DNA of 64,000 nt, taken from JASLEW01 sp035544875. GTDB taxonomy: Bacteria; Acidobacteriota; Thermoanaerobaculia; Multivoradales; UBA5704. Positions 9,761-18,267 of this stretch are shown one piece after another. A program made the translations under genes and the position numbers. Numbering within the stretch: position 1 is the stretch's first letter; each line of letters starts with the position of its first letter. The notes below the pieces were generated by a model, which made no database searches, had not been told where the DNA came from, and saw only the letters and a list, made by a program, of their open reading frames with translations. The stretch covers positions 1-64,000 of the forward strand of contig DASZZP010000051.1 of assembly GCA_035544875.1 (NCBI GenBank), written 5' to 3'.

Positions 9761-10423
9761 ATGCCGGCCGCCCCGCGAGGCACCGAGCGCCCCGAGCCCC
9801 CGGAGACCCCTGAGATCATCGTGCTCAATCCGAATCGCTATCCGGAGGCGGCCGTGCGGCGGCTGCGTCCATGGCTGACCCGGATGGCGGCGGCGGTGCT
9901 CGCGCTGCCCGCCGCGGCGCCGGGAGGCGCCGGCAGGGTCGGGGGCGGCGGGGAGGCGAGCCTCGGGGTGCGCTTCGCCGGCGACCGCGAGCTGCGGCGC
10001 GCCAACCGCCTCTTCCGCGGCCAGGACAGGGTGACCGACGTGCTGTCGTTTGCCGGCTACGCCACCCGGGCCGAGCGCACTGCTCCTCATGAGGGGAGCG
10101 CCGCCGGCGAGGCGCATCTGGGCGACATCTTGATCTCGGTGCCGGCGGCGCGGCGCCAGGCGCGCGCGGCCGGCCATTCGACGGCGATGGAGATCCGCAT
10201 CCTCCTGCTGCACGGCCTCCTGCACTGTAGGGGCTACGACCACGAAACCGACCGCGGAGAGATGGCGAGGCTCGAGCGCCGACTGCGCGGCCGCTGGGTC
10301 GGCCCCGATGCGGACAGCGCGGACAGCGCGGCAATTGGCTCGGAGCGAGCCGGCCCATGCGCCCATGTGCCCATGCGCCCACGCGCCGACGGCGCGCCCA
10401 TGATGCGCCAGGAACCTCAATGA
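9761..10423 (+). CDS. ybeY: Endoribonuclease YbeY
   Basis: YbeY is a zinc-dependent endoribonuclease involved in 16S rRNA 3'-end maturation and 70S quality control. The metal-binding motif HGLLHCRGYDHETD is near residue 150, and DRVTDVLSF and HLGDILIS precede it as in the family. At 220 aa it is longer than the usual 150-160 aa. It has an extra N-terminus, a Gly/Ala-rich insert at about residues 47-63, and a C-terminal tail made of 8-9-base tandem repeats (10312-10385). The gene overlaps the next one by ATGA. Confidence 0.93.
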   Translation: MPAAPRGTERPEPPETPEIIVLNPNRYPEAAVRRLRPWLTRMAAAVLALPAAAPGGAGRVGGGGEASLGVRFAGDRELRRANRLFRGQDRVTDVLSFAGYATRAERTAPHEGSAAGEAHLGDILISVPAARRQARAAGHSTAMEIRILLLHGLLHCRGYDHETDRGEMARLERRLRGRWVGPDADSADSAAIGSERAGPCAHVPMRPRADGAPMMRQEPQ

Positions 10424-11742
10424 TGCGGGCGATGGCCGCGGCTGCAGCAGAGTCCCCCGGCGGGGGGTCGCTCGAAGCGCTCGGCTGGACGGTCACGCTG
10501 CTGCTGCCGGCGGCGGTGCTGGTCTCGGTGCTGTCGGCGCTCCTCGAGCGCAGCGGGCCGATTCGCCTGCGCCACTGGGCCGAGGAGGCGGGCGGGCGGG
10601 TGCGCCGGCTCTACGACCAGCCGATCCGTTTCGGCGTCTTTCGCGCGCTGTTGTCGCTGGCCGCGCGGCTCGCCCCGATCGTTCTCTTCCTCGCCATAGC
10701 GGCGCTCCTGGCGCGGCTCGCCGCGGTGCATGCCACGGCCTGGGCCCTCGGCTGCACCGGCGCCCTGCTGGGGGCGGTGGAGGTCACCAACCGGGTGCTG
10801 GTGGCGCGCGATCCGGAGGGCGCCTTGCGCGCCCTGACCTGGCTCTACAGGGCGGCTTTGTTCGCCTTCGCTCCGCTGGTGGCGGTGGTGGCGCCGCTGG
10901 TGCCGGCGCGAGCGCCGGCGCGCCGCGAGGAAGAGGACGAGGACGAGGCGTCGGACGAGGAAATCGAGGCCTTCATCGACGTCGGGACGCGCGAGGGGAT
11001 CCTCGAGCCGGAAGAGGGGGAGTGGCTGTCCAATATCGTCGATTTCGGCGACACCCAGGTGCGCAGCGTGATGACGCCGCGCATCGACATGGTGGTCGCG
11101 CCGGCCGGCACCGGCCTCGACGCCCTGGCCGAGCGCTTCATCGAATCGGGCCACTCGCGCATCCCGCTCTACGAGGACTCGATCGACCACATCATCGGCG
11201 TGCTGCACATCCGCGACCTGCTGCGGGCGCTGCGCAGCCCCGATCCGCCGCCCGCCCGCGAGCTGGTCAAGCCGGCGCTCTTCATCCCCGAGACCAAGCC
11301 GCTGTCCGAGCTGCTACGCGAGCTGCAGGCGCGGTTCCAGCAGGTGGCGATCGTGGTCGACGAGTACGGCGGCACCGCCGGCCTGGTGACGGTCGAAGAC
11401 CTGCTCGAGGAGATCGTGGGCGAGATCACCGACGAGCACGACGCCGGCTCCGCGGCGCCGGCGCAGCTCGGCGACGGCGTCTGGCGGCTCGACGGCGGTA
11501 CCCACATCGAGGTGCTCGACGAGCTGTTCGGGGTCGAGATCGAGGAGCCGGAGTACGAGACCGTGGCGGGTCTCATCTTCAGCGCCCTCGGTCACGTGCC
11601 GCAGGTGGGAGAGACCGTCGACCAGTACGGCCTGCGCTTCACCGTCGAGGCGGTCGCCAACCGCCGCATCCAGACGCTGCGCGTCGAGCGGGTCCCGGCC
11701 GCCGTGCCCGAGGGCGGCGCCGCGCAGCTGGAGGAGGCTTGA
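10420..11742 (+). CDS. CorC/HlyC family CBS-domain membrane protein
   Basis: This protein of about 440 aa belongs to the hemolysin C / CorC family of divalent-cation efflux or cobalt-magnesium resistance proteins. It has N-terminal hydrophobic helices (about residues 20-165), an acidic linker, a paired CBS module (VRSVMTPRIDMV and the HSRIPLYEDSIDHIIGVLH region), and a C-terminal CorC_HlyC domain beginning near residue 355. The linker to the CBS pair has the typical EEIEAFIDVG and EGILEPEEG. The N-terminal membrane part is not the standard DUF21 region that I would expect. The start overlaps the ybeY stop, and the stop overlaps the era start. Confidence 0.88.
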   Translation: MMRAMAAAAAESPGGGSLEALGWTVTLLLPAAVLVSVLSALLERSGPIRLRHWAEEAGGRVRRLYDQPIRFGVFRALLSLAARLAPIVLFLAIAALLARLAAVHATAWALGCTGALLGAVEVTNRVLVARDPEGALRALTWLYRAALFAFAPLVAVVAPLVPARAPARREEEDEDEASDEEIEAFIDVGTREGILEPEEGEWLSNIVDFGDTQVRSVMTPRIDMVVAPAGTGLDALAERFIESGHSRIPLYEDSIDHIIGVLHIRDLLRALRSPDPPPARELVKPALFIPETKPLSELLRELQARFQQVAIVVDEYGGTAGLVTVEDLLEEIVGEITDEHDAGSAAPAQLGDGVWRLDGGTHIEVLDELFGVEIEEPEYETVAGLIFSALGHVPQVGETVDQYGLRFTVEAVANRRIQTLRVERVPAAVPEGGAAQLEEA

Positions 11743-12641
11743 GCAGATCAGGGACCGTTGCCCTGGTGGGGCGCCCCAACGCCGGCAAATCGACGCTGAT
11801 GAACCGGCTGCTGGCCGAGAAGCTGGCGATCGTTTCGGACAAGCCGCAGACCACGCGCCATCGGCTGGTGGGAATCCTGTCGTCCGGGGAAGGACAGATG
11901 GTCTTTCACGACACTCCCGGGGTCCACCGGCCGCTGCACCGCCTCAACCAGCAGATGGTGCGCCGCGCCCTCGATGCCTTGAACGACGCCGACGTGGTCT
12001 GCCTGCTGGTCGACGCCGGCACCCGATTCGGCGCCGGCGACACCTACATGCTCGAGCTGGTCGCGAAAGCGCGGGGGACGCGCCTGCTGGCGCTCAACAA
12101 GATCGACCGGGTCGCCAAGCCCAGCCTGCTGCCGCAGATCGAGCGCTACGCGCGCGGCGAGATCTTTGCCGAGATCGTGCCCATCTCGGCCGCCACCGGC
12201 GACGGCTGCGAGCGGCTGCTCGAGCTGCTGTGGAAGGCGCTGCCCGAGGGGCCGCCGCTCTACGACCCGGAGCTGCTCACCATCCACCCCGAGCGCTTCC
12301 TCGCCGCCGAGCGCATCCGCGAGAAGGTGCTCGAGCAGACCAGCGAGGAGATCCCGTTCGCGACCGCGGTGATCATCGAGCGCTGGGAGGAGGAGCCGGG
12401 GCGCGACCTGCTGCGGCTCTATGCCAGCATCCTGGCCGATCGCCCTGGGCAGAAGGCAATCCTGGTCGGCCGCGAGGGGCAGAGGATCAAGGCCATCGGC
12501 ACTGCCGCCCGCCGCGACCTCGAAGAGTTCCTCGGGCGCCGCGTCTACCTCGACCTCCAGGTCCGCCTCGAGCCCGGCTGGCGCGAAGACCGCTCGATCC
12601 TCATCCAGCTCGACCGCGACGTCGACCTCGACCTGAGCTGA
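11739..12641 (+). CDS. era: GTPase Era
   Basis: Era is an essential Ras-like GTPase that binds the 3' end of 16S rRNA during 30S assembly. The protein has 300 aa. G1 is GRPNAGKST, G2 lies in KPQTTRHR, G3 is HDTPG and G4 is LNKID. A C-terminal KH domain carries GREGQRIKAIG. The only start that fits is TTG 11739, which overlaps the corC-like stop (TTGA) and has a GGAGGAGG just upstream. It closes the conserved rRNA-maturation gene block. Confidence 0.96.
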   Translation: MSRSGTVALVGRPNAGKSTLMNRLLAEKLAIVSDKPQTTRHRLVGILSSGEGQMVFHDTPGVHRPLHRLNQQMVRRALDALNDADVVCLLVDAGTRFGAGDTYMLELVAKARGTRLLALNKIDRVAKPSLLPQIERYARGEIFAEIVPISAATGDGCERLLELLWKALPEGPPLYDPELLTIHPERFLAAERIREKVLEQTSEEIPFATAVIIERWEEEPGRDLLRLYASILADRPGQKAILVGREGQRIKAIGTAARRDLEEFLGRRVYLDLQVRLEPGWREDRSILIQLDRDVDLDLS

Positions 12642-12651
12642 AGCGGAGGGC

Positions 12652-12680
12652 TTGACATTATCTTCAAATGGCGAAACAGT
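12652..12680 (+). promoter_or_regulatory. Likely promoter of the M4 peptidase-emfourin pair
   Basis: A perfect TTGACA occurs at 12652-12657, 11 bases after the era stop. A weak -10 (AACAGT) lies 17 bases downstream. The TTG inside this hexamer could be mistaken for a start codon. Confidence 0.5.
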
Positions 12681-12714
12681 GGCGCGAAAGGGCTTCAGAT
12701 GGAGGTTCCAGACG

Positions 12715-13938
12715 ATGTGCGAGATAACCCGCGCCAACTCGGTCACCTGTTACATCATTCCACCCGACATCCTGCAGAACATTGTGCGCAAGGGCAGCGC
12801 CAAGGCCCGCGACCTGGCGTTTCACGCCCTCGAGGTGTCCGCCCAGATCCGCGGCCAGAGACAGGTGCTCAACGCCATCGCGATGCTGGGCGGGCAGCCG
12901 GGGGTCAAGCGGCGCACCGTCTACGACGCCCAGAACGGGACCGACTTGCCCGGCACGCAAGTGCGGGGAGAGGGAGACCCGGAGTCCGGCGACGCGGCGG
13001 CCGACGAGGCCTATGACAATTCCGGCAAGACCTACGATTTCTACCTGAAGGTCTTCAACCGCAACTCGCTCGACAACCAGGGAATGGGCCTCGACTCGAG
13101 CGTCCATTACGACTCGAGCTACAACAACGCCTTCTGGAACGGCGAGCAGATGGTCTACGGCGACGGCGACGGCGTCATCTTCACCGGCTTCACCTCGGCG
13201 ATCGAGGTGGTGGCGCACGAGCTCACCCACGGCATCACATCGCACGAGGCGAAGCTGGTCTATCAGGACCAATCGGGTGCCCTCAACGAGCACTTCTCCG
13301 ACGTCTTCGGCGCGCTGGTTGCTCAGTTCTATCTGCAGCAGGACGCGGCATCCGCCGATTGGCTGATCGGCAAAGGCATCCTGGGGCCCCGCATCCGGGG
13401 AGTCGCGCTGCGCTCGATGAAGGCACCCGGAACCGCCTACAACGATTCCGTGCTCGGCAAGGATCCACAGCCGGCGCACATGAAGAGCTTCGTCAAGACC
13501 AACCGGGATTTTGGGGGCGTTCACACCAACTCCGGCATTCCCAACAAGGCCTTCTTCAACGTGGCGATCAGCCTCGGCGGCAACGCCTGGGACAAGCCCG
13601 GGCACATCTGGTACAAGACGCTGATCGGCGAGCTCGCCCCGAACGCCAGCTTCCAGGACTGCGCCGATGGCACCACCAGGGTGGCTAGGAGCCTCTACGA
13701 CAACGGCGTCGCGCAGCAGGTCGCCGCTGCCTGGAGCGCGGTCGGCGTGGCGCCGAGCGCGGCGGCGACGGCAGCGCAGGTCGCGGTCCCCGCACCGCCG
13801 GCGGCCGGTGCGCCGGCTGCGGCAGGCGCGGCTGGCGGGGCCGGAGCTGGCAAGGCCGGCGCAGGAACAGCGGGCGCGAAGCGGCCGCCGACGAAGAAGG
13901 CGGGCGCGAAGAAGCCGGGGTCGAAGCGTCCGCGTTAG
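12715..13938 (+). CDS. Protealysin-like M4 metallopeptidase
   Basis: This zinc metallopeptidase of the thermolysin family has about 407 aa. The short N-terminal precursor region contains YIIPPDIL, as in protealysin, and there is no signal peptide, so the enzyme may be cytoplasmic or exported by another route. The active site HELTH is near residue 168, the third zinc ligand lies in ALNEHFSDVFG, and the C-terminal family region follows (FVKTNRDFGGVHTNSGIPN). The last 50-60 residues are an Ala/Gly/Lys/Pro-rich basic tail absent from protealysins. ATG 12715 has GGAGG nine bases upstream. The next gene looks like its inhibitor. Confidence 0.92.
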   Translation: MCEITRANSVTCYIIPPDILQNIVRKGSAKARDLAFHALEVSAQIRGQRQVLNAIAMLGGQPGVKRRTVYDAQNGTDLPGTQVRGEGDPESGDAAADEAYDNSGKTYDFYLKVFNRNSLDNQGMGLDSSVHYDSSYNNAFWNGEQMVYGDGDGVIFTGFTSAIEVVAHELTHGITSHEAKLVYQDQSGALNEHFSDVFGALVAQFYLQQDAASADWLIGKGILGPRIRGVALRSMKAPGTAYNDSVLGKDPQPAHMKSFVKTNRDFGGVHTNSGIPNKAFFNVAISLGGNAWDKPGHIWYKTLIGELAPNASFQDCADGTTRVARSLYDNGVAQQVAAAWSAVGVAPSAAATAAQVAVPAPPAAGAPAAAGAAGGAGAGKAGAGTAGAKRPPTKKAGAKKPGSKRPR

Positions 13939-13947
13939 GATCGAGCG

Positions 13948-14301
13948 GTGGTGCGGATCGTCTTTCAGCGCTCGGGAGGATTCGCCGGCCTCCCGGCCCC
14001 GGCACAGAGCCTCGAGATCGATTCGCGGCAGCTACAGCCGGATCGGGCGCGGGAGCTCGAGCGGCTGGTCGGGGACGCCGCCCTGGCTGGGCAGCCGGTG
14101 CCGGGGAAAGCTGCCGCGGCAGTGAGGGACGGCTTCCAGTACCATCTCAGGGTCGAAGACGACTCCCGCACCGACGAGCTCGTGCTGAGCGACGGCGCCA
14201 TCCCCGCCAAGCTCCTTCCTCTGGTGAGGTGGTTGTCGCGAGAGGTCGATGCGCGGCTGCGCGAGGCACTGCGCAAGCGGGAAGAAACCGAGCCGGGTTG
14301 A
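13948..14301 (+). CDS. Emfourin-like M4 peptidase inhibitor
   Basis: This small 117-aa protein follows the M4 peptidase by nine bases. Its start (VRIVFQRSGGFAGL) carries the RSGGFAG motif that I recognise from emfourin, the protein inhibitor encoded next to protealysin in Serratia. The rest has the expected acidic stretches and a C-terminal helix. The function, tight inhibition of the neighbouring peptidase and possibly immunity of the producing cell, is inferred from family and context. GTG 13948 and GTG 13951 are both possible starts. Confidence 0.75.
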   Translation: MVRIVFQRSGGFAGLPAPAQSLEIDSRQLQPDRARELERLVGDAALAGQPVPGKAAAAVRDGFQYHLRVEDDSRTDELVLSDGAIPAKLLPLVRWLSREVDARLREALRKREETEPG

Positions 14302-14319
14302 TTTCCAGCTGCCGCCTCG

Positions 14320-14715
14320 CTACTGGGGTGGTGGCGGGCTGCTGCTGGTGCCGCTCCCCTCGGCCTGCTTGGCGAGGTCCTGCCGCTCTTTCTCGAGGCG
14401 GTTGACCGCGTCGATCTTCTCCTGCTCGCTCCCCTGCATGTTCTGGATCTCGTTCGCCTTCTTGTTGATCTCGCTCGCCTTCTGTTCCATCTCCCGGGTG
14501 CGCTGCGCCTCGCTGGTCGCGGCGGCGCTGTCGGCCGGCGCCTGCCCCGCGACCGGCTTGTCCGCCGCCCGCTGCCGGCAGCCGGCCACGGCTAGGGCAC
14601 CGAGGGCACCGAGGGCGGCGGCGAGCAGCAGAGCGGCGCCCCGCACCCTCCACGGCGGCAGCGCGCGCCGGCTGGTCGTGGGGTGGGTGGAGTGGGTGGG
14701 TGGCGAGTGCCTCAT
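14320..14715 (-). CDS. Small coiled-coil lipoprotein
   Basis: This is a predicted lipoprotein of 131 aa. After a basic N-terminus, a hydrophobic stretch (about residues 26-42) ends in the lipobox LAVAGC. The mature part is charged and helical (the region of REMEQKASEINKKANEI) and probably a short coiled coil, with a Ser/Pro tail. A clear GGAGG precedes the ATG at 14715. A longer antisense frame extends far upstream across the next gene and is not credible. The function is unknown; small periplasmic-facing lipoproteins of this shape are often structural. Confidence 0.65.
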   Translation of the reverse strand: MRHSPPTHSTHPTTSRRALPPWRVRGAALLLAAALGALGALAVAGCRQRAADKPVAGQAPADSAAATSEAQRTREMEQKASEINKKANEIQNMQGSEQEKIDAVNRLEKERQDLAKQAEGSGTSSSPPPPQ

Positions 14716-14922
14716 GATGCCTCCTTCACCGCGCGAGGGGTGCGCGCCGGCATGCTGGGCCGAACGGTGATCCTGAGCGCGAAGGGCTCGAACACCCCAC
14801 AACCGGAACCTGCTGGCAGGATACCATGGGGTATGTCTTCCGCCGCCGTGGCGCGGGCCTGACCCGGGGACTGCCGCCGCCCTCGATTCTCCCGCTTTGC
14901 CACGGACCCTGGAGGCTGGCCC

Positions 14923-16233
14923 ATGCAGATCGCCTTCCTGACCCTCTTTCTCGGCCTGGTCAACGGGGCCCAGCAGGTGGCGCTGGATGCGGGAGGCGGC
15001 ATCGCGGCCATCGAGCTCCTGCTCGACGGCCACGGCGCGGGCAGGATTGGCGGCCCGCCGTGGACGGCCACGATCGACTTCGGCCCCCGCCTCGCGCCGC
15101 ATCACCTCGAGGCGCGCGGCCTTGCCGCCGACGGCAGCGAGGCGGCGCGCGCCGAGCAGTGGATCAACCTGCCGCGGCCGCCGGCAGAGGTGGAGATCGT
15201 CCTCGAGGGTGGAGCGCACGACAAGGCCCGCACCGCGCGGCTCAGCTGGGAGAGCCTGAGCGGCGAGCAGCCGGTGCAGGTCGAGCTCCGCCTCGACGGG
15301 GTGCCGCTGCCGCTCGACCGCGACGGGCGCACGCCGGTCGGGGTTCCCGTGGAAGGGTCGGCCCACGTCCTCTCCGCCGAGCTGCGCTTCGCCAGCGGCG
15401 TCGAAGCGCGCAAGGACGTGGTGCTGAGCAGTGATTGGGGAGGCGACGTGGCAACCGAGCTCACTGCCATACCGGTGCGGGCGGGCAAGAGCGGCCGGCT
15501 GCTGACCGAGAAGGATCTTCGAGGGCGCTTCGCGGCCGCCGGCAAGCCGTTGCAGATTGCCACCGTCGAGCAGGAGCCGCCCGAGCTGTTCGTCGTCCGC
15601 GGCCCGAACGTGGTGTCCGAGCTGCTCGGCAAGTTCTCGCCGCGCGAGGACCTGCCGGTCTACGGCGGCTTCAATCCCGACCCCACGGTCCGCTTTCACT
15701 TCGTCGCCAACACACCCAAGGTCTACCGCAACCCGGGAGCGATCGGCGAGATCTTCGACATCTCGCAAGAGCTGACCGCGCCGAAGCATCCTTTCGTGCA
15801 CTTCCTGGTGTCGATCCGCTTCGCGACCGACCTCCCGTCGCGGTCGCAGCTCGCCGATGCGGTGGCGGTTGCCGGCCTGCACGCCGCCGCCCGCCAGACG
15901 CCGCGGGCCGTGGTGCTCGTTCTCGGCAAGAAGGGCGCCGCCGACGCCAGCCGCTTCGACCCCGCGACGGCCCGCGGCTACCTGGCCGCCCTGCGCGTGC
16001 CGTTCTTCGTCTGGGCGCTCGACCGGCGCAGCCCCGACCTGGCGCCGTGGGGCAAAGCCGAAGACATCTCCTCTCCCAGGGGTCTGCGCGGCGCCTATGA
16101 GCGGCTCCTCCAGGAGGTCCAGGCGCAGCAGATCGTCTGGCTGCAGGGGCGCCATCTGCCGCAGTCGATCACCCTCGCCGGCGCCGCGGCCGGCGCGGCG
16201 GCCCTCGAGCTGGTCACGGCGCCACAGCGTTAG
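14923..16233 (+). CDS. Secreted VWFA-related protein of unknown function
   Basis: The protein has about 436 aa and a weak N-terminal hydrophobic segment. The first 170 residues look like beta-rich domains (repeated E-L-R-L-D-G-V type strands). The last 150 residues (PFVHFLVSIRF ... PRAVVLVLGKK ... VPFFVWALDR) resemble the C-terminal half of the VWFA-related domain common in Acidobacteria, in which a MIDAS-like fold is degenerate. No MIDAS DxSxS is visible. It is transcribed away from the lipoprotein at 14320-14715 and lies upstream of the kinase gene. The role is unknown. Confidence 0.6.
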   Translation: MQIAFLTLFLGLVNGAQQVALDAGGGIAAIELLLDGHGAGRIGGPPWTATIDFGPRLAPHHLEARGLAADGSEAARAEQWINLPRPPAEVEIVLEGGAHDKARTARLSWESLSGEQPVQVELRLDGVPLPLDRDGRTPVGVPVEGSAHVLSAELRFASGVEARKDVVLSSDWGGDVATELTAIPVRAGKSGRLLTEKDLRGRFAAAGKPLQIATVEQEPPELFVVRGPNVVSELLGKFSPREDLPVYGGFNPDPTVRFHFVANTPKVYRNPGAIGEIFDISQELTAPKHPFVHFLVSIRFATDLPSRSQLADAVAVAGLHAAARQTPRAVVLVLGKKGAADASRFDPATARGYLAALRVPFFVWALDRRSPDLAPWGKAEDISSPRGLRGAYERLLQEVQAQQIVWLQGRHLPQSITLAGAAAGAAALELVTAPQR

Positions 16234-16305
16234 CGCTCGGATCGCGGGCAAACCGGCACCGCGCCGCGCCCGGTATTGGAGACGGGAGTCGGGAGTCGGC
16301 ATAGA

Positions 16306-18267
16306 ATGAGTGCCCGCCGGAACTTTGCCGCCGCCGGCCGTACCTCCAGCTTCCAGCCCATGATCGACCTCGCCAAAGTGACGCCCGAGCTGTTCATGCC
16401 GGCGCTGCGCAGCAACCTGCGCCAGGTCGGGCCGGAGCGCAAGCTCTGCAGCCACTTCCTCGACGCGGTGCTGCTGCGCCTCGGGGCCGACTGCGCCTGG
16501 CTGCGGCGGGTCCCCTACGGCGAGCGGCTGCTGCCCGAGAAGGTCGTGGCCGGCGACCCGCGCCTCTACGACGAGCAGCTGGTGGCGGCGTTCGTGCGCC
16601 GCGAGCGGCCGCCGATCCCCGCCGGCGCGGCGCTGGCGGTGGTGGCGCTGCGCGGGCGCCAGGTCGCCGTGGTCGGGGTCTCCTGCCGGGACCGTTCGTG
16701 CCTGCCGCCGGCGCGGCGGACGCTCGAGCGGCTCTGCCGGGTGCTGGCCGGGGAGCTCGGCCGGCGCGAGGAAGACCGGCTGGCGCGGGTGCTCGACCGC
16801 ATCCGCGAGAAGATCGTCTCCGAGCTCCGGCCGCGCGACCTCGCCTACCAGATCCTCGACGGGCTACACCAGCTCGTCGACTACGATCACTCTTCCGCCT
16901 TCCTGGCCTACGACCGCGAGGCGGGTGTGTTCCGCATCGAGGCCGAGAAGATCGTCTGGACCAAGGCGAAGAGCTCGTTCGTCGGGCACGAGATCAGGAT
17001 GAGCGCCGAACAGGTTACGGCGCTGAGCCGAGCGATCACGGTCCGCACACTGCCTGGCCTCTCTGCCGGTGCCGCCGGCCTGGCCGCGGAGGCGCAGCTC
17101 GGGGCTGCCGGCCCCCCGCCGCCGGCGGCGGGCCTGTCCGCGGCCGGCGAGGCCGGCGGTCGCGACGGCGGGGGCGGTGGCGACCATCGCAGCGCGGGCG
17201 CTGATGGCGGCGGCGGGACCGCCGACGGCCCCGATCGCGCCGATCGCGGGCATCGTGCCGATCGCGTCGAGAGCGTCGAGAGCGTCGATCGAGATGGCGG
17301 CGGCGGCGGGGGCTCTCACCTGCTCCTCGACTACCATCGCGGGCAGCGCGGAGCCGGCGTGCCGCCCGTCGCCAGCCTGCTCGTGGCGCCGCTCTTCTTC
17401 GACGGCGAGTTCCTCGGCCTGCTCAAGATGGCGGCTTGGAAACGCCCGCCTTTCGGACGCTACGAGATCGAGGTGGTTCAGAGGTTTCTGCCCGCCGCGG
17501 CGGTCTCGATGCGCAATGCCCAGGTGAACAAGACGCTGGAGAGGCAGGCGATGCAGGCCGAGATGAAGGCGGGCCTGGTGACGCTCGCCCACGCCGTGGC
17601 GCACGACGTCAACAACGCGGTGGGCAGCATCCTGCCGCTCGCCCAGCAGATGCGGCTCGAGCTGCGCCAGCCGCCGGTCGACCTCGAGACCTTCGACCGC
17701 GACCTCGGGGTGATCATCGACAACGCGCGTCTCTGCCAGCGCATCTTCTCGAACATGCTGCGAGTGGCGGGCTCCGGCCGCTCGGGCGACGGGCCGGTCG
17801 ACGCCAGCCAGGTTGTTGCCGAGACGCTGCCGTTCCTGAACGCGCTGGCGGCGCGGCGCGGCGTCGAGATCGCCCTCGACCTGGCGCCGGACCTGCCCCC
17901 AATCCGCTTCTCGCGCCATGACCTGCAGCACATCGTCCTCAATCTGGTGCGCAACGCCCTCGAGGCGGTGGCGCCGGACGGCGGGCGGGTCGCCATCGCG
18001 ACGCGGCGCGGCGGACGCTGCGGCGCCGAGCTGTCTGTGCTCGACGACGGGCCGGGGATCACCGCCGCGTTGCTGCCCAAGGTGCAGGAGCCGTTCTTCT
18101 CCACCAAGCCGCGCGGCACCGGCCTTGGGCTTGCGATCTGCCGCGCCCTGGTCTGGCAGAACGGCGGCAGCATGGAGATCCAGAGCCCGCCGGCGCCGGG
18201 CGCCGCCGGCACCCGCGTCCTGGTCGAGCTGGGCCCCGAGTCGGCGCCGGCCGGGGAGTGCGGTTGA
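16306..18267 (+). CDS. GAF-domain sensor histidine kinase
   Basis: This soluble histidine kinase has about 653 aa. An N-terminal helical region is followed by a GAF-like domain (about residues 165-410). That domain is interrupted near residues 245-345 by a Gly/Asp/Arg-rich insert encoded by short tandem repeats. The phosphoacceptor region contains AHAVAHDVNNAVGSI (about 425-440), followed by the N box (IVLNLVRNALEA), G1 (DDGPGI) and G2 (GTGLGLAI). A TAGAAT box overlaps ATG 16306, so ATG 16360 may be the real start. The gene overlaps the following receiver-phosphatase gene, its probable phosphotransfer partner. Confidence 0.88.
   Translation: MSARRNFAAAGRTSSFQPMIDLAKVTPELFMPALRSNLRQVGPERKLCSHFLDAVLLRLGADCAWLRRVPYGERLLPEKVVAGDPRLYDEQLVAAFVRRERPPIPAGAALAVVALRGRQVAVVGVSCRDRSCLPPARRTLERLCRVLAGELGRREEDRLARVLDRIREKIVSELRPRDLAYQILDGLHQLVDYDHSSAFLAYDREAGVFRIEAEKIVWTKAKSSFVGHEIRMSAEQVTALSRAITVRTLPGLSAGAAGLAAEAQLGAAGPPPPAAGLSAAGEAGGRDGGGGGDHRSAGADGGGGTADGPDRADRGHRADRVESVESVDRDGGGGGGSHLLLDYHRGQRGAGVPPVASLLVAPLFFDGEFLGLLKMAAWKRPPFGRYEIEVVQRFLPAAAVSMRNAQVNKTLERQAMQAEMKAGLVTLAHAVAHDVNNAVGSILPLAQQMRLELRQPPVDLETFDRDLGVIIDNARLCQRIFSNMLRVAGSGRSGDGPVDASQVVAETLPFLNALAARRGVEIALDLAPDLPPIRFSRHDLQHIVLNLVRNALEAVAPDGGRVAIATRRGGRCGAELSVLDDGPGITAALLPKVQEPFFSTKPRGTGLGLAICRALVWQNGGSMEIQSPPAPGAAGTRVLVELGPESAPAGECG

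Noticed and set aside
12652..12714. TTG 12652 as start of the M4 peptidase
   Set aside because: It is part of a TTGACA box. ATG 12715 has a good RBS and gives the protealysin-type N-terminus.
14716..16455. Upstream extension of the small lipoprotein frame
   Set aside because: Antisense to the VWFA-related gene. A good RBS and lipoprotein signal place the start at 14715.
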